NCBI RefSeq assembly: GCF_902806685.2
Contig: NC_048547.1
Location: forward strand, 806,001 to 870,000
Direction: 5' to 3'
DNA from: Maniola hyperantus
Lineage: Eukaryota; Arthropoda; Insecta; Lepidoptera; Nymphalidae
DNA length: 64,000 bases
The translations under genes and the position numbers were made by a program. Shown here in pieces: positions 49,078 to 59,359 of this stretch. The notes under the pieces were generated by a model, which saw nothing but the letters and a program-made list of their open reading frames with translations, searched no databases and had not been told where the DNA came from. Every line of letters begins with the position of its first letter. The stretch's first letter is position 1.

Positions 49078-49505
49078 CATCATCATCATCATCAACCGAT
49101 AGACGTCCACTGCTGGACATAGGTCTCTTGCAGGGACTTCCACACGCCACGATCGCCACCGTCTGAATCCAGCGGCTCCCTGTAACTCGTCTGATGTCAT
49201 CCGTCCACCTAGTGGGGGGGTCTTCCAATGCTGCGTCTTCCGATGCGAGGTAGCCATTCCAGCACCTTGAGAGTTGAGACCCCAACGTCTATCGGTTTTG
49301 CGAACTATGTGCCCTGCCCATTGCCACTTCAGCTTCGCAACCCGTTGAGCTATGTCCGTTACTCTAGTTATCCTACGGATCTCCTCATTTCTGATTTGAT
49401 CACGTAGAGAAACTCCAAGCATAGCTCTCTCCATCGCCTGCTGAGTGACTCTGAGCTTTCTTATGAGGCCCATAGTTAGCGACCATGTCTCGGATCCATA
49501 TGTCA
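49078..49505 (-). pseudogene. RTE-X: readable C-terminal fragment
   Basis: The minus-strand frame reads MTYGSETWSLTMGLIRKLR, AMERAMLGVSLRDQIRNEEI, RVTDIAQRVAKLKWQWAGHI and VRKTDRRWG. The TYGSETW, AMERAMLGVSL and WAGH motifs are those of RTE-type retrotransposons in Lepidoptera. After RRWG the sequence continues in other frames (PPTRWTDDIRRV, then a GATGAT-rich 3' tail at 49078-49100). The catalytic core is missing. It abuts an RTE-Y piece (49510). Confidence 0.75.
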
Positions 49506-49509
49506 TCAA

Positions 49510-49730
49510 TATATCTAATCTAATCTAAATCAGCCTGTGCTGTCCCACGTCTGGGCAAAGGCCTCCCTCCGATCCTTCCACCATTTCCTATTTCGTGCCT
49601 CTTCAGGTCACTGTAAAGTTATCTAATTCATCACGCCAACGTCGCCTCGGCCGACCACGCTGGCGTTGATGATTCTGGGGTGTCCAAAAAGAAGCAGATT
49701 TTGCCCATAACTCATCTGGACAGATCAATA
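49510..49730 (-). pseudogene. RTE-Y 3' fragment
   Basis: GCCTGTGCTGTCCCACGTCT, GGCAAAGGCCTCCCTCCGAT, TTCATCACGCCAACGTCGCC and AAGAAGCAGATTTTGCCCAT match 12605-12780. Only the 3' end is present and the frame is broken. Confidence 0.7.
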
Positions 49731-49731
49731 T

Positions 49732-50100
49732 ATAATTTATTTTTTTAAAGTACAGAGTGGTGGAAGTAATTCCAGCAGTCAGTAAACGTAACGGTCTATC
49801 AGCTGTTGACGTTGATAATGATCATGCAAAGAAATGTGTAGAATTATTACCTCCTATGTCGATGTGATCATGTTATCTAACGTCATAGCAAAGCCTGAAG
49901 GCGATCATCTTAATTACAGTATATAGTAATTATGCATTTCGGCGTATTTTGCCATCGGATCGATCATTATTACTTAAATTTTAATTACATCGATCAATCA
50001 AAACATTCACTCAATTACCTACTCTGTTAATTATGCGATAAAATTTTCCAAGTTGAATAAAATTAAGATTAAGATTGCACGTAATGTTTGTTATGTATAC
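49732..50100. other. Stretch without recognised feature
   Basis: AT-rich, with many ATCGAT words. No gene call. Confidence 0.4.
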
Positions 50101-50103
50101 AGG

Positions 50104-50352
50104 ATGTAACCCTAGCGGTTAGGACCTCCGCCTCTTAATCGGAGGTCGAGGGTTCGATCCCGGAACGCACCTCTAACTTTTCGGAGTTACGTGCGTTTTA
50201 AATAATTAAACATCACTTCCTTTAACGGTGAAGGAAAACATCGTGAGGAAACCTGCATGCCTGAGAATTTTCCATAATGTTCTCAAAGGTGTGTGAACTC
50301 AGTCCGCACTTGGCCAGCGTGGCAGACTGTGGTTAAAACCCTTCTCACTCGC
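50104..50352 (+). mobile_element. SINE-A, nearly full length
   Basis: Starts within the head at GATGTAACCCTAGCGGTTAG, B box GAGGGTTCGATCCCGG, and runs to AACCCTTCTCACTCG. The 3' tail is missing. Confidence 0.8.
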
Positions 50353-50354
50353 AT

Positions 50355-50798
50355 GAATAATATTTAATTGTGATATATTTAAATTTAAACTCTATTCGTT
50401 CACCCTTTCAAACCATTATTATATCGAAGTATAATGGGTGGACTGGTGAAGCTAACAAGTTGGTAACATTAAAAATGTGTAGTGACATTGATAAATGATG
50501 GGACAAGACCGCGGGACGTGGCGAGTGGCGACAGTGACATGGTAAACATTAGTTGTAAGGTTATTGTCCACTTTAATATTGAAGCGGCTAACGAAACAGG
50601 ACAACTTATTTATTGTTCGCGACATGTCGAGATGGCAATAGGGGTATATGGTAAGTCGTGCAGGGGACGCCCGGCACACACGCGCTGTCATAGTCTACCC
50701 CCCGTACCCACAATATGTCGTTTATCGCTTGATGCTAGTGGCAATACATTTTGACACAAAATCGGTACATTTTGACAGATTGTTAGCGCACCCTGTTT
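50355..50798. other. Stretch without recognised feature
   Basis: Overlapping short frames on both strands (50452-50754). Around 50630-50700 ATGGCAATAGGGGTAT resembles a MITE-G end. No convincing gene. Confidence 0.35.
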
Positions 50799-50799
50799 T

Positions 50800-51230
50800 C
50801 GAAGAAAAAAACCGGCTAAGTGCGAATCAGGCTTGCGGAACGATGGTTCCGTACCTACTACAGTCATATTTTTCGACATTTTGCACGATGATTCAAAAAC
50901 TATGATGCATAAAAATAAATTGAAATCTGTTTTAGAATGTACAGGGGAAGACGTTTCATATTATGATACCCAACTTGATATAGTTAGGTACCTACCTATC
51001 TTACTTCAAAGATGAATATACTAATAAAAATATTAGTTCATCACCACAATTTAATTTCATTTTGTGTAATGTTGCCACAAATACACGGTTTTCAGATTTT
51101 TCTCCGAATGTCTGCTATAAAAGACGTGGGAAGTACCCTGTAGGTTTCTTGACAGACCGACAGACAGAAAGACAACAAAGTGATCGTATAAGGGTTCCGT
51201 TTTTCCTTTTCGGGTACGGAACCCTAAAAA
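50800..51230 (-). mobile_element. Family R repeat, full copy
   Basis: AAAAACCGGCTAAGTGCGAA to TTTTCGGGTACGGAACCCTA. The central part 50885-51060 is poorly matched, so it is either diverged or interrupted. Confidence 0.65.
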
Positions 51231-51234
51231 AGAA

Positions 51235-51528
51235 TTTTCATTCTTTCACACGAATAAGTCAAAAGCTTTTTATAAAAATAACGTTAGACAGCTGTACCGA
51301 AACATAATTTCTTCAGGAACATGTAACAAGTGCACGAGTAATAGGAACATTTCGCAAATTTATACACCGCCATAATTCACTAACGCACACGAAATGACTG
51401 CATGAGATATTTTATATCTACCCTACATTTTACGCTCGATTAACCAACGCCATCTATATTTAATGCGCTTGAGTTATTGCACTATTAACTGTTTATTGGT
51501 TGTTTGTCTTCTTTAATATACTGGTCAA
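51235..51528. other. Stretch without recognised feature
   Basis: Nothing recognised. Confidence 0.4.
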
Positions 51529-51529
51529 C

Positions 51530-51650
51530 TGCGCCGTTGGTGTAGTAGTTAGCCTGTTCGACTACGGAAGTTGAGGTCGCAGGTTTGACTCCCGGATTGA
51601 GCAAAAAAAGTCAAGTATTGGATATTTCTGTTAAGGTGACGCAATACGCT
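51530..51650 (+). mobile_element. SINE-C with tRNA-like head
   Basis: GCGCCGTTGGTGTAGTAGTT (A box) and GTCGCAGGTTTGACTCCCG (B box), 45 bp apart, then AAAAAAAGTCAAGTATTGG. The head is unlike the other SINE families here. Single copy in the window. Confidence 0.65.
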
Positions 51651-51748
51651 CGACCGAAATTGCCCGTGCACGTGGGTTACATGTTTGCTTTTCACCTAAC
51701 ATTATATGAGAATGGTGAGAGGCACGATGATTTTCACCGAAATCAAGC

Positions 51749-51795
51749 GCGCGAAAAGGGTTTAGGAAACCATATTTCCTAAACCCTTTTCGCGC
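51749..51795. repeat. Perfect 21-bp hairpin
   Basis: GCGCGAAAAGGGTTTAGGAA(A) at 51749-51769 and its exact inverse at 51775-51795, loop CCATA. No mismatch in 21 pairs. Confidence 0.95.
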
Positions 51796-51878
51796 TTTTC
51801 CCTTAAGTATTTGGTGGATTTCAAATTGGTAGCTTGGAGGAATAAATGAAATACCCAGTGAATAATTATCAATGAATA

Positions 51879-52104
51879 TAGATATTTCAATCCACGAAGA
51901 CGCGCCCCACTATTTTTCGTGCTGGGAAACCATGGATGCGGGGAGTGATCTCTACCTAATTTATCGTCTTGTGCGTGTGCCCACATCGCTGATCGGTCCT
52001 ACGACTTATTACGATAGAACTCACAATCTCAGCACATAGCTTATTTTGCATTATAACCGATTGGGACAAAGTGTGGGGCGCGTCTTCGAGGATTGAACTA
52101 TCTA
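51879..52104. mobile_element. TA-flanked MITE with 31-bp inverted repeats
   Basis: TAGATATTTCAATCCACGAA, GACGCGCCCCAC is mirrored by GTGGGGCGCGTCTTCGAGGA, TTGAACTATCTA with two mismatches. TA stands on both sides (51877-51878, 52105-52106). This fits a Tc1/mariner-type MITE of 226 bp. Confidence 0.85.
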
Positions 52105-52106
52105 TA

Positions 52107-52588
52107 CCTAGGTACAGCTTAGAACGTCAATCAATCCCGCGAGATTACCGCTTGATTACCGTGTCAATAATTGATTCATGGATCCTCGATGCCATGTTGA
52201 CAAGCTGACATTGTGTAACGTTCCAAATATCGGATGACGTGTCAATTGTGTCAATTGAAACCATGTGATATTTGTCCGAAACTAAATAAGGGCTAGTTTC
52301 CACTGAGCGTCGAGGAACGACAGTTGTCGAAAAACTGTGTTGAATGTAGTTTGCTTGTGAAACTTGATCTATCGCCGCAGGCGAGATAGCGACTAGCTAG
52401 CGACTATTTTCTCGCTCAAGAAACGTACAATCGATGTATGTCGATGTTGTATGATGATCGAGTAATCGCACATGCTCATAGCCCAGTCACAAAATTATCG
52501 CAATTACACGTTATGTTTATTATATATATTATGTATATTTTTTTATAACATGTTTATTGAACTCAATAAAGTTTAATCTATGTAAACT
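52107..52588. other. Stretch without recognised feature
   Basis: CGCCGCAGGCGAGATAGCGA and GACTAGCTAGCGACTA are short repeats of GCGA words. No gene. Confidence 0.4.
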
Positions 52589-52589
52589 T

Positions 52590-52705
52590 ATAAAAGGAAA
52601 AGCTGACCGACTGATCTATCACTGCACAGTAGATAGGAATTATGACGTAGACATCCACTAAAAAAGGATTTTTGAAAAATAATTCAACCCCTAAGGGGGA
52701 ATAAT
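52590..52705 (+). mobile_element. Helitron-like H1, heavily deleted
   Basis: TATAAAAGGAAAAGCTGACC, ACTAAAAAAGGATTTTTG and CAACCCCTAAGGGGGAATA. It lacks the centre and the 3' end. Confidence 0.65.
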
Positions 52706-52999
52706 CCTAATAATGTTAGGTAAGTATAAAGGCAGTGTCAGAAAGATAAGTGTGGCCTATACAGCAATTATCTTTTTTTTAATAAAAAGTTTCGAAGTAT
52801 CATCATATTTATTAGCGTCGTGGAAAATTGCCCTAATATTTTACGCTGTCTGACAAAGTTGTCACACGAAAACTGTCCTTTTTCAAACGGATTAGTCACC
52901 AAATTGCTTTGACACGCGTTCCATACAATCATGTAATGAGCCTGCAATTATTGTTGGCAACTCTCATTAACGCACAACCACAGGAATTTGAACTTTACA

Positions 53000-53165
53000 C
53001 CATTATAAATAGAGTTTATATTTAAAGCGCATGGAGCATTGTTAGTGTCAACGATTAGCTAAATCCACGTAAAAGAATTTGAACTTTATACTAGTGAGAA
53101 TAGAGTTGGTTTTTGAAGAGCAAATAACGTTAGTAGTGGCAACAATTTAGCTAATTACCGTCCCA
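53000..53165 (+). repeat. Imperfect tandem duplication, about 100-bp unit
   Basis: GAATTTGAACTTTA(C/T)AC..., ATAGAGTT, GTTAGT(G)GTC/GGCAACGATTAGCTAA recur in order from about 52982 and from about 53082. Divergence is high, so it is old. Confidence 0.6.
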
Positions 53166-53505
53166 GTGACATGCTGTCAGTTCGTCGTGACAGGCCGCGG
53201 ACGTCGGAGCGACAAGCTTTCGTCGCCTTCTATTATCGTCGCGTGAATGGGCAGAAATAGGGTTGGCACCTGATGAACACTGCTTTGATCTATTCGAGAC
53301 GGCTGTACTGTCATTTCTTTGGCCATTTTGATGTTTGTGTCAAATTGTTTTGGGATGCGAGGAGTCGATGACGGGTTTATTTTATTTTCGTCGGTATTTT
53401 TTATGACTTTTAGATGATTTCGAAGAGTACGAATTTTTTATGTGTAACTATAACTAATAACAAAAAACCGGGTTTTAAGCTTCGATTAAGTACGGAACCC
53501 TAAAA
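53166..53505. other. Stretch without recognised feature
   Basis: Moderately GC-rich from 53160 to 53250, with CAGTTCGTCGTGACAGGCCG. No frame of note. Confidence 0.4.
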
Positions 53506-53506
53506 A

Positions 53507-53850
53507 GTAACATTTTTGGGGTTCCGTACCTCAAAAGTAAAAATAGAAACCTTATAGGATCACTTCGTCAAATCAAAATTCTGAAAACCGTGAATTTGTG
53601 GTTACATCACACAAAAAAAAATTGTGGTCATGAACTTATACTTAATTAGTATTATCAATTTTCGAAGTAAGATAACTATATCAAGTGGGGTATCATATGA
53701 AAAGGCTTCACTTGTGCATTCTAAAACAGATTTTTATTTATTTTTATGCATCATAGTTTTTGATTTATCGTGCATATTGTCGAAAAAATACGACTGTAGT
53801 ACGGAACCTTCGGTGCGCGAGCCTGACTCGCACATGGCCGGTTTTTTCAT
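53507..53850 (+). mobile_element. Family R repeat, internally deleted
   Basis: TTTTTGGGGTTCCGTACCTC, CTTATAGGATCACTTCGTC, then directly CTGAAAACCGTGAATTTG and to the end GACTCGCACATGGCCGGTTT. The GTCT run and the CCTAGAATCATG block are deleted. Confidence 0.7.
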
Positions 53851-53851
53851 A

Positions 53852-54145
53852 TCAATGTCCCCATGTAGTCCCTAATCGATGTCACTTCATGCGATTAGTA
53901 CCTATTCATAAAATGCGGCGAGGCATTTAGCAGCCGGTACATTCGCGTGGAAGAGTGTCGTGTCGTGTCGTATCCCCTTTATGTACGCGACTGCATTTGC
54001 TCGTACGCCTGTCTTATACGCTGAGAGCTGGTGAACGGTTTATTTAGGCTGGAGTTCATCAGCCGGCGGTGACGGGCCGTGGCAGCTGAACAGCTCGCCT
54101 GTCCAGCGGGCTCCGTATGCTAATATGTTACCAGTGTTATAAGTA
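53852..54145. other. Unclassified DNA with a segment repeated at 54.98 kb
   Basis: 54068-54150 (TGACGGGCCGTGGCAGCTGA, ACAGCTCGCCTGTC, TATGCTAAT(A/G)TGTTACCAG) is repeated at 54977-55060 with few differences. It is not recognised as any element. Confidence 0.6.
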
Positions 54146-54147
54146 TA

Positions 54148-54672
54148 CTCTGATTTTTAATTCGGTGGAATTCTGACGTTGTCATTTTTATACATCAGGG
54201 GAGTTATTTGTATGGGAAACAGGGTGACCTCCACCTGAAGTTCGATTTTACCCCAAATAAGTTATATTCTTATTTTAAATTCGGTGGAATTCTGATAGAT
54301 GTCATTTGAGTCATTGGGTGGGTTATTTGTATGAAAAACAGGGTTACCACCGGTTTTACCAAAAGCCGTACCTAATAATTTAGGTTTTTTTTAATATTTA
54401 AGCGGAAATCCGTTGTTATAAGCATCCTACCTTGGTCTGGCTTTTTTGTTTTCTCCCAAATTAACTATTTCGACATTGATATTTACGTGTCACTTGAAAT
54501 TGAAATATGGTTGTATTAATCAATAATTTAATACAAACTTCCCGTTATTCCTTAGAATCCATAGCCAATAATTTTATTTGAATTTTTTACCCTCATTTGT
54601 GCGAACTGTTTTATCCCTGGTAACATTAAAAAACGATAGAATTCCATGGAATTAAAAATCAGATTATAGGAC
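54148..54672. mobile_element. Putative TIR element with repeated ends
   Basis: TCTGATTTTTAATTCGGTGG then AATTCTGA at 54150 is mirrored by AGAATTCCATGGAATTAAAA then ATCAGA at 54632-54665. The left end block is repeated again at about 54268 (AATTCGGTGGAATTCTGATA). No flanking duplication established. Confidence 0.5.
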
Positions 54673-54976
54673 ATAGGTACATCATTTATTATTGTTATTA
54701 GTATAGGGAGGTAATTATTAGGGGAAATTAGCCGACAGAAGACCACATATTATGACCTAGCCGATGAAGAACATTGTGGTACGGGAATAGTACCCGATCT
54801 TTATTCCGCGCAGCAGTGTCCAAGCTACAGATAGCCCTAATAGTCCCAACCTTCGATACGAGACGGGACTACATTCAAGAACAATTCTAGTGAATAAGAA
54901 TTCATAAAGTGTGAAAATAGATTACCGGTCCTCAGAGTAATTCTCGCACACATCAGATTTAAGTCGCGTCGCGCGG

Positions 54977-55095
54977 CGCTGACGGGCCGTGGCAGCTGAA
55001 CAGCTCGCCTGTCAGGCGGGCTGCGTATGCTAATGTGTTACCAGTGTTATAAGTACGAAGATCATTTATTATTGTTATTAGTATAGGGATGTAAT
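54977..55095 (+). repeat. Direct duplicate of 54068-54150 plus 54676-54720 material
   Basis: It joins the TGACGGGCCGTGGCAGCTGA block to ATCATTTATTATTGTTATTA then GTATAGGGATGTAATTATT, which appear 526 bp apart in the first location. It looks like a version lacking the TIR element between them. Confidence 0.65.
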
Positions 55096-55279
55096 TATTT
55101 TAATTTACATCCCTCTATTATATTAAATTTATCTCGGATAAAACTTTACTAAGAGATAAAAGATGTCTTAACAAAAGATTTTGACTTGAATAAAGCTTTG
55201 ACAAAATTATACATCGTCTCTTGAACTATTGCGCTAAAATGTGTTTTACCTTTTTTTGAACTCAAAAAAGTTTAATCTA

Positions 55280-55455
55280 TGTATATAAACGCACATCTTA
55301 AACTAATGGACGGATCGGGCTGATATTTGGCATGCAGATAACTAAGACGTGAACATCCGCTAAGAAAAGATTTTTGAACATTCAACCCCTAAGGGGGTAA
55401 AACAAAGGTTTTAAAGTGTAGTCCACGCGGATGTAGTCGCGAGCATATAAATATT
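55280..55455 (+). mobile_element. Helitron-like H1, 5' truncated
   Basis: TATATAAACGCACATCTTAAA, ATGGACGGATCGGGCTGATA and CCACGCGGATGTAGTCGCGA then GCATATAA. The CTGA run and CTAGT end are absent. Confidence 0.65.
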
Positions 55456-55845
55456 GGAAGTGAAATAGTGTTATTAGAGCTATTTAAAAAACATGAAACT
55501 TCTATACAAAGATAAATTTTATTTTAGCTAGAACTAAGAATAAAAACTACCACGTCGAAAACTCGGTCAGTCGCGATTATGAATAGCGTGGTTATTAATC
55601 ATTTGTAAAAGTCAGTTCTCGGCTATAGTAGGTAATAATTTAGACTGTATAATTTTATATAATGTATTAGGTTAATTACTCTATTTATTAGTTACAATTA
55701 AGATAGGAGTGATGAATTATGTGGTTCTGTAGGAATTATTGTTTAACAAAATATTAATTAGGCATTTGATCTTATCAGAATGACCGAATGCCAAAATTTA
55801 ATATTATAGCCGAATTTTAACGGAATACCTAACTTATTATTTTAG
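55456..55845. other. Stretch without recognised feature
   Basis: AT-rich, no call. Confidence 0.4.
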
Positions 55846-55846
55846 G

Positions 55847-56818
55847 TGACCCGTGCTCAGTAGTGCAATGGTGGGATGATGGAACAGATAGGTCTGTTTG
55901 CTGGTGAAACATCAGTCATCATTCGCGGCAGGCTTCTGTTCCGGCGCGTTACGCGTCACGCAACGACTGCCGGCTCTTATCTTACTTTTAGTTGTGCGAT
56001 TTGTGAGGAGATCCGTGCTCAGTAGTGCACCGGTAGGATGATGGAACAGATAGGTCTCTTTGCTGGTGAAACATCAGTCATCATTCGCGGCAGGCTTCTG
56101 TTCCGGCGCGTTACGCGTCACGCAACGACTGCCGGCTCTTATCTTACTTTTAGTTGTGCGATTTGTGAGGAGACCCGTACTCAGTAGTGCAATGGTGGGA
56201 TGATGGAACAGATAGGTCTGTTTGCTGGTGAAACATCAGTCATCATTCGCGGCAGGCTTCTGTTCCGGCGCGTTACGCGTCACGCAACGACTGCCGGCTC
56301 TTATCTTACTTTTAGTTGTGCGATTTGTGAGGAGATCCGTGCTCAGTAGTGCACCGGTAGGATGATGGAACAGATAGGTCTCTTTGCTGGTGAAACATCA
56401 GTCATCATTCGCGGCAGGCTTCTGTTCCGGCGCGTTACGCGTCACGCAACGACTGCCGGCTCTTATCTTACTTTTAGTTGTGCGATTTGTGAGGAGACCC
56501 GTACTCAGTAGTGCACCGGTAGGATGATGGAACAGATAGGTCTCTTTGCTGGTGAAACATCAGTCATCATTCGCGGCAGGCTTCTGTTCCGGCGCGTTAC
56601 GCGTCACGCAACGACTGCCGGCTCTTATCTTACTTTTAGTTGTGCGATTTGTGAGGAGACCCGTGCTCAGTAGTGCACCGGTAGGATGATGGAACAGATA
56701 GGTCTCTTCGCTGGTGAAACATCAGTCATCATTCGCGGCAGGCTTCTGTTCCGGCGCGTTACGCGTCACGCAACGACTGCCGGCTCTTATCTTGCTTTTA
56801 ATTGCGCAATTTAGATAC
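55847..56818. repeat. 162-bp satellite array, six units, two alternating variants
   Basis: The marker CTCAGTAGTGCA recurs at steps of exactly 162 bp (units aligned at 55855, 56017, 56179, 56341, 56503, 56665). Units 1 and 3 have AATGGTGGG and GGTCTGTTTG. Units 2, 4, 5 and 6 have CACCGGTAGG and GGTCTCTTTG (or TTCG). The order is therefore A-B-A-B-B-B. Each unit contains GCGCGTTACGCGTCACGCAA and the pair GGCAGG/CTGCCGG, so it can fold. The 162-bp period is in the range of nucleosome-sized satellites. The units are not coding. Confidence 0.97.
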
Positions 56819-56819
56819 G

Positions 56820-57253
56820 ATCGCATAATAAGGTGTAAAATCACTAAAAAGTATATTTTTTTAGAAATCTCTTACATATCTTATACCTACCTACTTAATA
56901 TAATAGAAGAGAAATGAAGAAATACGTGTTTCAGGATTTTTGGAAATTCAACCCCCACCTCGATTTTCTAAACTCCGCCCGAACGAAGCCGCCCGGGTCA
57001 GCCAGTACTTAAATAGTTAGTTTTCTGTACCAAAGCGATGTTCGTTCAAATGTTGGATACAAGATTGTGGCAATGTTTGTTCAAACAATGGCTCACATAG
57101 GCCATTAGAGCAAGTCGCGCCGCAAATCGTCAATCATCCATACGCATTAATCTCCCGCAGACAACTTGATAGATCATCTCTGTAGGACGCGGCGCAGCGG
57201 CGCGACGAACCTCCTACGTGACTCTGCTTGGATGTGGCAAAATGGATTTATCT
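56820..57253. other. Stretch without recognised feature
   Basis: Includes a short Helitron-like end GCCGCCCGGGTCAGCCAGTA at 56990. No gene seen. Confidence 0.4.
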
Positions 57254-57254
57254 C

Positions 57255-57485
57255 TAAACTAGCTGATGCCCGCGACTTCGTCCGCGTGGAATTAGGTTTT
57301 TTAAAAATCCCGTGGGAACTCTTTGATTTTCCGGGGTAAAAGTAGCCTATGTCACTCTCCAGGTCTTAATCTATTAGACCTATGCAAAAGATCACGTCAA
57401 TCCGTTGCACCGTTGCGACGTGATTGAAGGACAAACCAACAAACCAACAAACAAACACACTTTCGCATTTATATAAGGGTACGGA
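57255..57485 (-). mobile_element. Helitron-like element H2, full copy
   Basis: ACTAGCTGATGCCCGCGACT to ACACACTTTCGCATTTATAT then AAGGGTAC. Near-identical to the copy at 299-532. Confidence 0.8.
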
Positions 57486-57494
57486 TACTTCTTC

Positions 57495-58060
57495 TTCTTT
57501 CTTTAAAAGGTCAGCCGCCGAATCCAACTCGGTTGGGCAGCGTTCAGGAAGCTTCGAGATGTCTTCTTGTCCAAAATTCCTCAGTGCTTGAAGACCAAAG
57601 TCTTCGAACAGTGCGTGTTGCTAGTGATGACATGGATCCGAGAGGTCGCTAACTATATGGGCCTCATAAGAAAGCTCAGAGTCACTCGGCGGGCGATGGA
57701 GAGAGCTATGTGCGGAGTTTCTCTACGTGATCAAATCAGAAATGAGCAAATCCGTAGGAGAACTAGAGTAACCGGCATAGCTTAACGGGTTGCGAAGCTG
57801 AAGTGGCAATGGATAGGGCACATAGTTCGTAAAACCGATAGACATTGGGGTCCCAAGGTGCTGGAATGGCGACCTCGCACCATAAGACGCAGTGTTGGAA
57901 GACCTCCCACTAGGTGGATGGACGGGCGATATCAGACGAGTTACAGGGAGCCGCTGGATTCAGACGGTGGCGACCGTGGCGTGTGGAAGTAAGTCCCTAC
58001 AAGAGAACTATGTTTAACAGTGAACATCTATCGGTTGATGAGGATGATGATGATGATGCA
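57495..58060 (+). pseudogene. RTE-X: longest fragment in the window
   Basis: The plus strand reads RRIQLGWAAFRKLR-like residues (57520-57560), then LSKIPQCLKTKVFEQCVLLV, MGLIRKLRVTRRAMERAM, GVSLRDQIRNEQIRRRTRV. It stops at TAACGG (57781), where LTGLRS-type codons (NGLRS in good copies) are expected. The DNA continues homologous through CCAAGGTGCTGGAATGGCGA, GGTGGATGGACGGGCGAT and GTGGCGTGTGGAAG to a GATGATGATG tail. The block from MTYGSETW is damaged (MTWIREV). No catalytic core. Non-functional. Confidence 0.75.
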
Positions 58061-58202
58061 CGCGACTTCGTACGCGTGAACCCCTGAAAAACCCTTTAAT
58101 TTTCCGGGATTCGGATCGGATGAGTGCGAAACCGCTTTAACAAATTGTCATAATATTTTGCTTCAAAGTCATTCTTGAGTTTTTCAGCAACACCAAATAT
58201 AT

Positions 58203-58415
58203 TCAACTAGCTTATGCTCGCGAATTCGTTCGCGAAAACTACACAAATTTCAAACGCTCTTATCACCCCCTTAGGGGTTGAATTTTCAAAAATCCTTTCT
58301 TAGCAAATGCCTACGTCATAATAGCTATCTGCATGCCAAATTTCAGCCCGATCCGTCCAGTACTTTGAGCTGTGCGTTGATAGATCAGTCGGTCGCCTTT
58401 TCCTTTAACTTTAAT
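58203..58415 (-). mobile_element. Helitron-like element H1
   Basis: ACTAGCTTATGCTCGCGAAT to GATAGATCAGTCGGTCGCCTT, with a single CAGT unit. The 5' TATATA start is lost. Confidence 0.8.
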
Positions 58416-58416
58416 C

Positions 58417-58660
58417 ACCCCATCCATACACAGGGGGTTAAAAATAGCTCCAAATAACTCATCCGATATTCGCGATCAGTGTAACGGACGTAGAAGCTGC
58501 GATGTCGGCTCGCAGGTAATAAATCGCGTTAAACAAGTAGGTTGGGCCGTTTTATCAAAGTCAATCGGCAACGCCGCCGTGCTGAGTAATTACCGCCGGC
58601 TTTTGTTTGCCAAACCCGTGACAGGGAACATTTACTGCATATAGATCGGCTGGTATACCA
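58417..58660. other. Stretch without recognised feature
   Basis: No call. Confidence 0.4.
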
Positions 58661-58664
58661 CAAA

Positions 58665-58890
58665 TCATCATCATCAACCGATAGACGTCCATACTGCTGA
58701 ACATAGGTCTCTTATAGGGACTTCCACACGCCACGGTCTTGCGTCGCCTGAATCCAACTGTCTGATCCAACTGTCTGATGTCGTCCGTCTACCTAGTGGG
58801 GGGTCTTCCAGCGCTGTGTCTTCCGGTGCGAGGTCGCCATTCCAGCACCAAGGTGCTGGAATGGCGACCTCGCACCCTCGGACCCCAATG
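58665..58890 (-). pseudogene. RTE-X 3' fragment ending in a perfect palindrome
   Basis: From CATCATCATCAACCGATAG through ACGCCACGGTCTTGCG to GGTGCGAGGTCGCCATTCCA then GCACC (arm 58825-58849). The exact inverse follows at 58852-58876 after two A bases. The plus-oriented tail GGACCCCAATG (58880) also derives from RTE-X, so this is a fold-back of one LINE end. Confidence 0.75.
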
Positions 58891-59089
58891 CCACAAATCA
58901 TAGTTCGACAATATTCGTCCGATTTTAGTCCACACTGCAAGAAAACGAATGATTTTGATTTACCCAGATATTTAACCCAATCTCTTCTCCAAGAGGTTGG
59001 GTAAGCATCTTGCAGATTGAGCCCAGATACGACATTACTTACTAGGTACCTACTTTTTAACCCGGAAAAAATTAAAGAGTCTTCTGTGG

Positions 59090-59282
59090 CCCTACCGCGG
59101 TTGTTTGACAGCTACAATTTCACGATCGCAATCATCTCTGATTGGTTAATGCTCGCTTACTATTGGCCACAATGCATTGTTGCAACAAGAATCGCACAAA
59201 TTCAGCCAATCAGAACAATTGAGATTGTAATAATGATTGATGCAGGTTTTAGACAATCGCCCTACTGGATGATCAAAGATTA
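59090..59282 (+). mobile_element. MITE-M, full copy
   Basis: CCCTACCGCGGTTGTTTGAC to TTTTAGACAATCGCCCTACT, inverse of 9900-10100. CCAAT-type motifs at 59139-59148 (CTGATTGGTT), 59162-59166 and 59206-59210. Confidence 0.75.
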
Positions 59283-59359
59283 CCCTCGGGTTTTTTAAAA
59301 AACCTAAATCCACGCGGATAAAGTCACGGGCATTTTCTAGTATTTTATAACTTTTGACT

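Noticed and set aside
51530..51610. tRNA gene
   Set aside because: A and B boxes are present, but the acceptor stem does not close and an A run follows the head.
55847..56818. CRISPR array
   Set aside because: Repeats are contiguous 162-bp units with no unique spacers, in a eukaryotic genome.
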